From assembly GCA_024349245.1 (NCBI GenBank), contig JALDNG010000001.1, forward strand, positions 1,857,001 to 1,921,000: a stretch of 64,000 bases of DNA, given 5' to 3'. The notes beneath the pieces were generated by a model. It worked only from the letters and a program-made list of their open reading frames with translations. It made no database searches and was not told the origin of the DNA. The stretch comes from Neodontobutis hainanensis. Its lineage: Eukaryota; Chordata; Actinopteri; Gobiiformes; Odontobutidae. Made by a program: the position numbers and the translations under genes. Position 1 is the first letter of the stretch; the number at the start of each line of letters is the position of its first letter. This document shows, in pieces, positions 53,301 to 61,368 of this stretch.

Positions 53301-56300
53301 GAAGGGTAGTGTTGTTCAAGTTAATAATTGTACTGAGTCCCTGGATTTTTTATGAGGCTTTACTGGCTAATGCATGACAAATATTCTTAAAATATACTGA
53401 ACAAAACACTTTTGTTTTTGCCCTCATTTTTCATGAGCTGAACTCAAAGCCAAGATGTTTTCTATTAAAACAAAACGTCTATTTCTCTGAAATACTGTTC
53501 ACAAATCTGTCCAGTATTCTGTGTTATTGAGCATCTCTCCTTTGCCGAGATAATCTATCCACCTCACAGGTGTGGCATATCAAGATACTGATTAGAAAGC
53601 ATGATTAATGCTCAGATGAGCCTTGGGCTGGCCACAATAAAAGGCCACTCTAAAATGTGCAGTATTATCACAGCACAATGCCACAGATGTCACAGATTTT
53701 GAGGGAGCGTGCAGTTGGCATGCTGACTGCAGGAATGTCCACCAGAGCTGTTGCCCATGAATTGAATGTTTATTTCTCGACCATAAGTCATCTCCAAAGG
53801 CGTTTCAGAAAATCTGGCAGTACAGCAACCAGCCTCACAAACACAGACGTGTAACCATACCAGCCCAGGACCTCAACATTCAGCATCTTCACCTCCAAGA
53901 TCCTCTGAGACCAGCCACCCGGACAGCTGCTGCAGTAATTGGTTTGCACAATCAAAGAATTTCTGCACAAACTGTCAGAAACCCTACCCCAGAACCCCCA
54001 ATACAGTGAAACTGCACATTTTAGAGTGGCCTTTTATTGTGGCCAGCCTAAGGCTCATCTGAGCATTAATCATGCTTTATAATCAGTATCTTGATATGCC
54101 ACACAAGTGAGGCTCATGGATTATCTTGGGAAAGGAGAAGTGCTCACCAACACAGATTTGGACAGATTTGTGAACAATATTTGAGAAAAATAGGCCTTTC
54201 GTGTACAGAGAAAAAGTCTTTGAGTTCAGCTCTTGAAAAATGTGGGCAAAAATAATAGTGTTGCGTTTAAATTGTTGTTAAGTATAGTTGGATAAAACAA
54301 CCAGGTAACTTGACGCTATCCTACTGACCTTAGAACTCTGTCGTATGAAGGACAGTCGATCCACTGAGCTAATATCCAGCAGGTCTTCCACACCATCAGT
54401 TAATCCTGACAAAGATGAACGTTTCAGCCAGTTACCTGAAGACACATAAATTATGAAAATTTCATATTAAAAACAAGAGCCGGTTAAAGATAGACTGTAT
54501 ACACACTTGGTACACATGCAAAAAATACAGGGTTGAATCAACTGGGTCTTTACTTCACTGTAACACTTAAAGGGGGTTTCTTTACACGACAACGGACATT
54601 AAATAATAATGTTTTTATAAAAAAAATGGAATGTAACAAAGAGGTAGTGTTGGTGTTCTGCAATGTAACATGAAACATGAAAATGACTTCATGTCCACAT
54701 ACGTAGGACAGAGAGAGTGAGTGGTAGGCGGGTTGTCCCACGGTATGCTTAGGAAACACAAGAGGGAACAAAAAGACACCAAAGAGATGAAGTGACTTGG
54801 CTTTTGGCAGGTGGTGACACTTTTTGTTTTGTGAAAGTGAAAACAAAGACATCTTGGAAATGCCGGGTCTTTACCGATTGGCAGCTTAAGTTTCTTGCGA
54901 AGTGAAATGCGGCGGGACCTGGATCGGGAGCGCCGGTCGGTGGTCGTGCCGGAGTGAGCGGTGGTGCACTCGGAGGTGTCCTGTTCCGACTGGCTGCTTG
55001 TATCACTGGCAGCGCTTTGTGACTTGAACATTTTTCTCCAGAAATCCTTCCTACCCAGTAGAGCCCCGGGAATCTGTTCGTCACTGGACACAGACAAAAA
55101 ATAGACACTTTCATCCATCTGTATCTCAACAATTACAGCTACACAGTATTACTATCAACATGGCCTATTCTTTGTTTTTGTTTTTGTTTTTGTTTTTGTT
55201 TTTTTTTTTTTTTGGGGTGATAAAGAGCAGCTTTTAGATTATGAAAAAAAATCTGTAATTTCTCTAGCACTACTTTGGCGGAATGTGGATATGTGCTATA
55301 TGCAGGGGCTGTGAGGCGAGGGGACTCACTGTTCGGGAGTCTGGGGGGGTCTGCTAGAGATGTAGCTACAACACTCATCTGCAGCACTGGACACCTGCCC
55401 CTTCTCCCCGGACACATCCGCCTCTGACCTGCGCAAACACGGGCCGACAGTCATACGCCAGATTTAGTCTTCAAGTGTCTTTGCTTAAAACACCTCCCCA
55501 GCTGGAATTCTAAATAGACCAGACTAAATCTTTTTATAACTCTTACTCTTCCTCATTGTTGGAATTTAGATTAATATTAGATCTAAAGTTTTTTTGTCAG
55601 TCATGGTTGTTAAGTGAGTGGCACATGGATTCTTCAGCAAATCCAAGAGTCAGTGGGTTCTGTAGCATGGATTAGCCAGTACCTTCTGAGTCCTGATGAT
55701 TTGTTCTCATCCCTTTCCTCTGGCTTTTTGGTGGCTGTGACTTTTTCGGCACTGTCCAAGAGGGCGCTGAGTGCAACCCTGCGAAAGACGTTCCCGTGAG
55801 CCTCCTTTATGAACTGGACCAGCTGGCGGATGTCACAGTACAGGCCCTGGGAGAGAAAGAGGGAGGGAAGAAGGGGGGTGACGGACAAAGTGAGAAAACA
55901 GGATGTGTGAAGAGAGCAGCAGTGTCCAAAGAGAAAACACAACAATTTTTTTTTTTACATGTGACCTAGAATTCACCAAATATGACTGCGATTGGACAGT
56001 TTGGTGATGCATATATACAATGACGTAAGGTTCTGGAGGGTGTTTGTTTTTTTAAGCCTCAGCTCCAGCTTGTGTGTGGGTGGTCTCTGATTCTGTGCCA
56101 TATTTACGCCAGCCTTCTAAAGTGTGTCATCTTTTGCCAATGTGGGTTTGATCTTTTTCCTGTGCTCTACAGTGGCTGCTGTGTTTCACTGAGGGGTGAT
56201 CCATATTAAACAACACACGAGCAAGGGAACATAACCACTGAAGACAGGGGTGTCCAAACTTTTCGCAACATTTAAGGAGAGAAAAATTTCCAAGGGATGA

Positions 56301-59300
56301 CTGTCTCTTCTAGGTACAGGTTTTAGATGAATTTGAACAATTTCTAGGTGGATTTTATCAACTTTAAGTTGTATATGAACAGGTTTTATTTGAAACTAAC
56401 CAGGTTTTAGAGGGATTTAAACAGGTTTAAGATGGATTTGGACATGTTTAAGGTAGATTTGAACAGATTTTAGGTGGATTTGAACAGGGGTTAGATGGAT
56501 TTTAACAGGTTTTAGTTGGATTTGAGCTAGTTTAAGGTGGATTTGAACCCATATTAGATAGATTTGAACAAGTTTTAGTTTAATTTAAACAGGTTTAAAT
56601 GACATTTTAACAAATTTTAGATGGATTTTAACAGTTTTTAGGTGGATCTGAACAGGTTTTAGATTGATTTAATGAGGTTTTAGTTGTATTTGAACAGGTT
56701 TGTAGTTGGATTTGATCAGAAATAGTATTTTGTGTCTTATTGTTGGGCCACAAACAATAGTTTATTACTGAGGTTGAGGGCCTCAGGACTTTGGTCACGT
56801 CTAACTTAAGCTAAAACAATCAGTTACTTGAATTTAAGAATTGTGCTTTTTGCTTTTATTTCTCAGAGTGAGAAAGAGATAGGAAATATTTTGGTCAGAT
56901 ATACACATCTGATCAAGCTTGTTACTCTGTAGAAATGTTAGCCATGGCTGGACTGATTTATGGGGAGTCCGAAGTACTCATGTGGAAGAACATAAAAACA
57001 AACAACAGACCCTCTATGGCGCTCACCAGGTTCTCAGGACTGTGCAGCTCGTGAGTGGTGGACGCGCAGCGGGTGATGAGCGACTTGAACATGCAGCCCA
57101 CCACCACTGCCTCCATGTTCTGTGCCAGCGACTTGTTGTCCCCCGTGGTGAAGTTGTTCCCGAATCCCGCCTTGTCTGGAAGTAAACGGGAAGGCGGGAG
57201 AGAGCACGGATCACACAGGGGGTGGGTTTAGTCAGTGAGAGAAGTGCAGTGTTGGCAGTGTTGAGCAGCTTGAGGCGAAAATAAAACAAAACTCGTACAA
57301 CAGGGAGAGGAGGGGGCAAAGAAAAGGGTTCAAAAAGCTTATGGGGGGAAAGCAAACTTAAAAGGATTTTTGTTAGGGAGAAATACATGCAAGTGACCGA
57401 GGCCTGCTATTAAACAGGGGGGTATTCTTTTGGTTTAGTAAAAAGTTAATACTTATTTTGAGTTAAACAAACAGATTCATTATAGCTGAAAGCTGGATTT
57501 GAAGCAATATCTCAATTTGAGTTGCAGGCGGGTTTTGTCACTTTTGGGCAGAGTGAGGGTTGCAGAAATGGAAGCAGTGCCTAGGGAAGGGTCTGATCAG
57601 GTGAATGTACTCATTTGGTTGCTCGTATCACTGACTGTTAATTAATCATGTGTATCTACCGATGTTTCTTTTTTTCGCCCTCCTGGACCTCTCACTTGCA
57701 CTGCCGTACTCTGCAAGAGAAAAGAGGCGGGGCACAAGTTGATTGACATCAGGCCAGCACAGACATGTACGCGGTGTCAGAAAGGACGAGGCACCCCACC
57801 TCAACCAGGAGGTGAACTCGAAATGCACATATAAAACCACACAGAAAAAATTCACATCGAAATTGACGAGGTGCCCTGTTCACTTTCAGAATAAATAAAA
57901 AAAACTCATCAGTTCAGTAACTTGCCAATTATAAAGTTTTCTTCAGGATATGATTTGTTTGTTTTTTGAGGCAAAACTGAATTGTCATGTACAATGTGTC
58001 TCAATGCTCAGCAATAAGGCCACTGATCGAGCAGAGATGTAATGGCGAAGCTCTGGATTGGCAAGTGTACAGAATGGATGAGCGAATAAAGGAAGGTAGG
58101 ATTCGGCTTAAGAGTCTGGATGGAGAAAGTAAGGGAGGATGGAAGCGGGAGGAGGACAACGAAAAGGGACGCAGACACCAAGACAGCAAAGTGGAAGGGT
58201 ATAGAGTCAGACACATATATAAACAGAGACAGCGCTGGAATGCAAAGTGTGGGGTGAGACAGCTGTAAAGCAATTCAGCTTTGTCAACCACACGGGATCT
58301 ACTCTGTAACACTCGCATTAATGAGAGTGTGACGCAGATACAACACAGATAGTTCATAAAAACAAACTCTTTCATGATTGTAGTCTTCCAACAAAGTCTA
58401 AGTCTGTCAAATACAGTGAGTGCCATATTTCCGGTTTCCCTGTTTTATTCGAACAGTCCACGTACTTACTATCAGTGATGGGCTCCATGCAGAAGCCCAA
58501 CAGAGCATGCAGGAAGTCTACAATGTTGTTGAGGGAGTCCTTGTTGACGTACTCTCTCATCGTTTGGCGGAACTGCAGTTTGTCCAGCTTATAGAGGCCA
58601 GTCAGACAGTTCTGGGCCTGGGAGATGAGGAAGTTTAAAAAGTCACTGTGCATTACCCTGATTTTTTACTGGCCAGCATTAGGTTTTTATTCCTGAGCCT
58701 AGGACAGGGCTACAAAGAGGCTTTCCTTTGAGAATGTGGAATTTTGATCTATTCTTTCTACGGCAGATGATTGTGTGAGCATTTTTTCATTCACCATTGA
58801 TTAGTTCATGTAAAATAATAATATTGATCAGTAGATTTGTGTTACTAAATCTTTGTAGAATTAATTTTGCCTCCTAAAAACATAATATAAGCTTCACTAT
58901 GAGAGAGACTGAGCTGAAATAGAGATCATAAGCTGACCTGCATCCTGAGGCGGTCCCCAGAGAGTCCCCGATGTCCCTCACCACAGCCATAGGCACATCC
59001 CAAGGACTTCACAATCTTTATGAGCATGGTCAGAGCCAGGCGGTGAGGGCTGAGGCCCGCACTCTCCTCCTGTTGAAGCATACAACACACAAATCTGAAT
59101 ATTCTGAACACAAATATTATCACATTCAAAAATAGCAGAACATCAAACCTTTTTATCGTTGTCTTTGTTGTTCTTTATATCATCCTTGCTCCCTTGCCCG
59201 CTTCCCCCACTTCCACTTCCTCCTCCGCCTCCACCCCCGTCACCTCCTCCTCCACCCGGGGCTGCTCCGCTCCCTTGAGTGACCACTGAGTCTTTGGCAC

Positions 59301-61368
59301 GCGCCTCCTGGTTCTCTTTGTTGTCTGCTTTTGAAAGTCTTTTCCCCATGTCTGGCACCAGGCCCAGCTGGAGCAGGCAGTCGATGATGTTAAGGGCCAC
59401 ATCGCAGATTCTGGAGCTTATGTCGTGGCTGAGGACGGCGTACAGGGCCCGCAGGACAGCCTTGTGTGAGTCAGAAGTAAAAAATCACTAGTGGGACTTT
59501 TTGTTTTGAAGAAGCTACAACAGATCTTAAGGCACAATACTCACAGTGAGGTCCAACATGCCGTTCTTCAGCACAAAGTTATTGGTCCCCTCTATGCTCT
59601 CGCCTTCCTCCAAACAGGAGTAGTTGATGCAGGAGTCTGTCAGGCTGCGCGGCAGGTTGGCACAGGCCAGAGGTTCCACGGGGATCTCAGTGACGGCCAA
59701 AGGGTTACACAGCTTCTTCATGTGCTCGGTGAAGAAGTCGGCATAGCCCACGTTGAAGGACGCCACAGTGGTGTTGAACGCCGCCATGGTAATGGTGGAA
59801 ATCTGAGATCGAACTGAAGTAAGACAGGGTAGCAAACGGACAGCAGTTAAAATAATGCTAATGTAGCAGGTTTGTTTAGTTTCAAGATTGAATCAGCTTG
59901 ATGTCTGTGTCAAATAATATTAATCGGTTACTTGTACAATTAGCAATGTTGCTGAATAATGTTGTTATTTAATAGTGTGCTATTTCAATTCCGGCCATCA
60001 AGGTTCAGCAGAAACACCACTTTTATAACATAACAAAACATCGTACCTTCTTTCACTGTGTTGTCACTGTGGCTGTTGGAGTGGTCAGGCATCTCTCGGA
60101 GCAGGGAGTGATGGGAATGAGAGTGTTTTGCACCCAGGCTGTCAGCATCAGCAGCAGTGTCAGTACTGCCCCGCCGCGTGAATTTTCCTAGAAAAAAGTC
60201 AAAGGAATGATGTTAAGATTGAAAAAGTAATTTGCAGTGAAATTGAAAGTATAAACTCAGTTTAATATGCATGGTATTTGGTGACCTAACAGTTATGTTT
60301 GGCTCATATAGAAGAAGAAACAGTGAAAACCATAGAAGTTCAATCTATTCTTATGATAACAGTGCTCACCCATGATAGTGGCTTGCCAGCCTCCACGATC
60401 CAGTGCCCTTCGATCATCGCCCAAACCAGAGAAGCTCCCGAAAGAGAAGGTGCTGCGGGTGGGTGAGACATCCAAATGGTCCTCGTGCAGGAGAAATGGT
60501 ACCCCCATGCGGCGCTGGCGCTTCTTTCCAGTGTAATGGAATGGGATGGAGCTTTTCCTCTCCCGGTCCTCTCTGCGGTTCTTAAACTACGTAGAAAAAC
60601 TCACAGTGACCTTTAAACATTTACTACAAAAACACCAAACCATCTATTACAAAATTATTGTTTGGACATACTGTATATACTCTTTATCACAAATTCAAGA
60701 GAAGAATATCAAAAAAGACACCTTCTTAAAAATGCTCATGCCAAGGTCAGAGGAGAGATCAGGCACTGCTTGACGCCGGAGGTTGGTCAGAGACACTTTT
60801 GCAAAAGTCTCAGTGCTTAGAGACTTGCCTTCTTCATTGCATTTTAAACTCATGTCCTGTAAAATCATGGTGTACGTTTAAATGGACATAAACATTAAAA
60901 GCATAGATTTTTAAACTTAAGGCAACTAAGTTCACTGGTTCAACATAACCTTTTCCTCCAGGCTTACCTGAGTCTTGTGTGTGTTGACCAGTGACGGTGT
61001 GGCAGCCACCATGGAGCTGCTGCGGGGACGAGGCAGAGGTGCAACCAGGGGTTCTGGTGCGCGTTCGGGCCTCTCCTCGAGGATCTGCCTCAAGCGCTGA
61101 AGATAGTACATCAAGGCCCAGTGCACTCCTTCCTCAGTCCAGTGTGGCTGCAACAGGCAGCGCAGCACGGCCACGTCAAAGTAAGTGGCATAGCGAGCTC
61201 GCTGGGCCAAGGACACTGGCAGGCCGGCGGGGGCTGAGGTCCTGGAAAAAAAAGATTATTCTTATAAAGTCATGGTTCTGTGTCCTTGCCAAAATCCCGC
61301 AAATTTGTTTATTTGGGTAACAAAAATACCTATACAAATACTCCTCAAGCTCTGGAATGCAGAAAAGT
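37398..61368 (-). CDS. unc80: Protein unc-80 homolog, 3' 58 exons (N-terminus off window)
   Basis: UNC80 is a very large, mainly helical-repeat protein that binds UNC79 and the sodium leak channel NALCN at the neuronal plasma membrane. It sets resting excitability; human loss causes a severe infantile hypotonia syndrome. I traced 58 exons in one continuous frame, about 3,103 residues, from an LFCIPELEEYLYR segment to the terminal ESHV. Diagnostic stretches include FDVAVLRCLLQPHW, MGVPFLLHEDHLDVSPTRST, SFNVGYADFF, LLNCCEPGTIPDAS, HHVNITKKGLSRGRSP, WRFRYQVWPRMEEGAQQIFK, RSHQRAEHILKNLQQEEEK, TPCEWGMDAISATL and KMPTLRRQVEWE. Human UNC80 is about 3,258 residues; the equivalent of its first 300 or so is missing and should lie beyond 64,000. 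The gene is convergent with obsl1. Confidence 0.96.
37956..38600. mobile_element. Internally deleted Tc1-like element in unc80 intron
   Basis: Same family as 53395-54286: it begins TATACTGAACACACAAAACA, shares GAGCTGAACTCAAAG, CACCTCACAGGTGT and TTAGAGTGGCCTTTTATTGT, and near 38330-38412 retains the plus-strand transposase C-terminus (LINSMRMRCVAMRETNDGHT). The right end is truncated at about 38,600. A foreign stretch (about 38,090-38,200) sits inside it. Confidence 0.82.
39191..39335. repeat. Composite (CA)n microsatellite
   Basis: CA runs are broken twice by the same spacer, CCACTTACCACT, showing that a unit of spacer plus CA run was duplicated. In unc80 sense it is a TG/GT tract that begins about 25 bases inside the intron after exon 39361-39466. 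Confidence 0.93.
41473..42839 (-). CDS. unc80: unc80 exons, C-terminal third
   Basis: In gene order: 42716-42839, 42504-42629, 42284-42407, 41989-42195, 41728-41912 and 41473-41638. Encoded stretches include QVEWEAASSLIEGICLTLQR, FLPHLRSLINVCVNL, VMGVVGPSSVADGLPLLHLS, FPLSHVISPFTNQERREGML, LLQTVINILLPPRI, KVVLVCFERSLGNQWYRLSL, WDFIDFIVRTRIPIFVLL, and ITARHHIADQLERRFIPRPL. All junctions keep frame with standard GT-AG sites. These are among the most conserved helical segments of the family. Confidence 0.95.
43546..46034 (-). CDS. unc80: unc80 ten exons, helical-repeat region
   Basis: In gene order: 45933-46034, 45671-45851, 45327-45592, 44967-45101, 44744-44882, 44569-44665, 44303-44473, 44131-44223, 43831-44049 and 43546-43746. 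They encode TYVRDIYPFRRSVSPQLNLV, KLEEVGRVLFLISLTQ, LLRLPSFPRTAVDAEFSLF, LWIKLLEEMFLGMPSEYPWG, GYQWILPTMLQ, CCRQFYVLHRKPFILQLFAS, GVSAQCLFDLLVSLEGE, NEDLAFNISEAIKLCVTVVA, MVLEALVPCFLQKLKSNTVT, PMTAPQISRCDQGHKG, FRRPRESLLNICTEFYKHCG and LILILKRLDRMFNKIHKMPT. Confidence 0.95.
46128..47765 (-). CDS. unc80: unc80 eight exons, central region
   Basis: In gene order: 47579-47765, 47348-47479, 47084-47227, 46910-47010, 46739-46825, 46476-46659, 46292-46386 and 46128-46217. Encoded stretches: SFSARAVSRSHQRAEHILKN, an acidic QEEEKRRLGREAS and PEQEEEG piece, a Ser-rich ASRRLSVSPSCASSNSHRNY segment with an RRGSVWSVRS patch (possible basophilic kinase sites), CICAAVLPIVHLMEDGEVRE, ILWNCLIEDPALMLRHFLEK, LIYMLRKLLLNIGDLPAQTS, LIMYFVRTPCEWGMDAISAT and FFLMDKRWNLIHYSK. 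All junctions are in frame. Confidence 0.95.
47766..49045. other. unc80 intron, 1.28 kb
   Basis: AT-rich intron with no coding or repeat feature recognised. Confidence 0.6.
49046..50242 (-). CDS. unc80: unc80 five exons with Cys/His cluster
   Basis: In gene order: 50145-50242, 49855-50058, 49530-49776, 49249-49430 and 49046-49177. They encode NYHRNMSWLH, then MILLCNQQSFICTH followed by IDFCHPRCYQHHNRSC (closely spaced Cys and His), KSCLRTPSMKRRPTD, MLKYIRNQVMSLSPAPLSLL, DDMYGDIQPAAWELLLSVDE, AAMFLLCAVKVPDAVSEMMT, LWRFRYQVWPRMEEGAQQIF and PPPSINFTLPSPILGMPCVP. Frame is continuous through all four internal introns and into the next downstream exon. Confidence 0.95.
50333..50541. mobile_element. 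Short Tc1-derived MITE in unc80 intron
   Basis: Left end TTTTTCAGAGAATATATAAG and right end (reverse complement) TTTTTCAGAGAATATGAATG followed by ATAACACAAAAAC form terminal inverted repeats of about 30 bases around a 209-bp body without coding potential. The right half matches 8600-8720, the left end of the larger Tc1 remnant. It is therefore a deletion derivative of that family. Confidence 0.8.
50616..52083 (-). CDS. unc80: unc80 six exons, N-terminal half
   Basis: In gene order: 51911-52083, 51610-51822, 51396-51531, 51181-51314, 50912-51089 and 50616-50825. They encode NKNVVNLGAIRQGMKRFQFL, LLNCCEPGTIPDASILAAAL, FLECARFVHRCNRGNWPEWM, ITKKGLSRGRSPIVGNKRNQ, IYDEETKRRMRKEDEEEDYL, CGCPFALKMAACQLLLEITT, LDSCRLRLDPELGRHRYERK, and a basic/Ser region IRIGGSRLLQIKGARSFRVK then GGSLSSIRRAGSLKSTKMSR. 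The junction between 51396 and 51314 uses a weak donor (GTCCGT) and an AAG acceptor; it is the only pairing I found that keeps frame. Confidence 0.92.
52084..53045. other. unc80 intron, 0.96 kb
   Basis: No coding exon or recognisable repeat. Alternative exons of unc80 cannot be excluded, because the region around SEGV and HHTEEKD is variable between vertebrates. Confidence 0.5.
53046..55846 (-). CDS. unc80: unc80 five exons, Arg/Ser-rich region
   Basis: In gene order: 55683-55846, 55330-55428, 54875-55083, 54329-54435 and 53046-53199. They encode GLYCDIRQLVQFIKEAHGNV, ALSALLDSAEKVTATKK, SYISSRPPQTPE, LLGRKDFWRKMFKSQSAASD, SSQSEQDTSECTTAHSGTTT, DRRSRSRSRRISLRKKLKLP, NWLKRSSLSGLTDGVEDLLD, SSVDRLSFIRQSSKVKFTSA and GRRNPSKLHHTEEKD. 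The region is rich in Arg and Ser with several RxxS sites, so it is probably a flexible phosphorylated segment. Confidence 0.94.
53395..54286 (+). mobile_element. Tc1-like element with long inverted repeats, internally deleted
   Basis: It begins TATACTGAACAAAACAC and ends with the approximate reverse complement (TTGTTGTTAAGTATA). The inverted ends extend over 200 bases, including CACAATAAAAGGCCACTCTA on the left and TAGAGTGGCCTTTTATTGTG on the right. Inside, the plus strand carries the transposase N-terminus: MPQMSQILRERAVGMLTAGM, STRAVAHELNVYFSTISHLQ and RRFRKSGS (53678-53820), then GPQDLNIQHLHLQD-like and PATRTAAAV-like pieces. The catalytic domain is deleted. It lies in the unc80 intron between 53199 and 54329. 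Confidence 0.87.
55171..55213. repeat. (TTTTTG)n simple repeat
   Basis: Six or so TTTTTG units followed by a T run, in an unc80 intron. Confidence 0.9.
55847..57026. other. unc80 intron, 1.18 kb, with repeat array
   Basis: No exon seen. It contains the decayed 21-bp tandem array listed separately (56314-56718). Confidence 0.6.
56314..56718. repeat. Degenerate 21-bp tandem repeat
   Basis: About 19 diverged copies of a 21-base unit close to TGAACAGGTTTTAGATGGATT. Individual units differ at several positions, and a few are 20 or 22 bases, but the 21-base register holds through most of the tract. No open frame of interest results. Confidence 0.88.
57027..59069 (-). CDS. unc80: unc80 four exons including a 51-nt cassette
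   Basis: In gene order: 58938-59069, 58470-58617, 57660-57710 and 57027-57175. They encode SPHRLALTMLIKIVKSLGCA, YGCGEGHRGLSGDRLRMQ, NCLTGLYKLDKLQFRQTMRE, SLNNIVDFLHALLGFCMEPI, then the 51-base exon YGSASERSRRAKKRNI, then KAGFGNNFTTGDNKSLAQNM, EAVVVGCMFKSLITRCASTT and HELHSPENL. The 51-base exon has phase-1 ends on both sides. Skipping it joins ITD to NKAGFGNN in frame, so it is probably an optional exon. Confidence 0.93.
59149..60586 (-). CDS. unc80: unc80 four exons with Gly-rich linker
   Basis: In gene order: 60370-60586, 60047-60187, 59545-59813 and 59149-59460. They encode SSIPFHYTGKKRQRRMGVPF, LLHEDHLDVSPTRSTFSFGS, KFTRRGSTDTAADADSLGAK, HSHSHHSLLREMPDHSNSHS, RSQISTITMAAFNTTVASFN, VGYADFFTEHMKKLCNPLAV, ACANLPRSLTDSCINYSCLE, SHDISSRICDVALNIIDCLL and a poly-Gly/Ser linker (about 59165-59270; GGGGGDGGGGGGGSGSGGSG). 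The 59149-59460 exon uses an AAG acceptor (CACACAAG). The Gly-rich linker is a known feature of the family. Confidence 0.94.
60722..61368 (-). CDS. unc80: unc80 most N-terminal exons visible
   Basis: In gene order: 61330-61368 (39 bases; LFCIPELEEYLY), 60968-61241 and 60722-60856. They encode SAPAGLPVSLAQRARYATYF, DVAVLRCLLQPHWTEEGVHW, ALMYYLQRLRQILEERPERA, PLPRPRSSSMVAATPSLVNT, then SLKCNEEGKSLSTETFAKVS and LTNLRRQAVPDLSSDLGMSI. The 39-base exon has good splice sites and correct phase but is short and less certain. It begins in phase 2, so an upstream exon must exist beyond the window or unseen in 61,369-64,000. Confidence 0.9.

Noticed and set aside
53657..53854. 65-residue frame as a host gene
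   Set aside because: It is the N-terminal helix-turn-helix part of a Tc1-type transposase in a deleted element.
37398..61368. UNC79 or another large helical-repeat protein instead of UNC80
   Set aside because: Many family-specific stretches and the LDESHV-type end match UNC80, and UNC79 shares none of these motifs.
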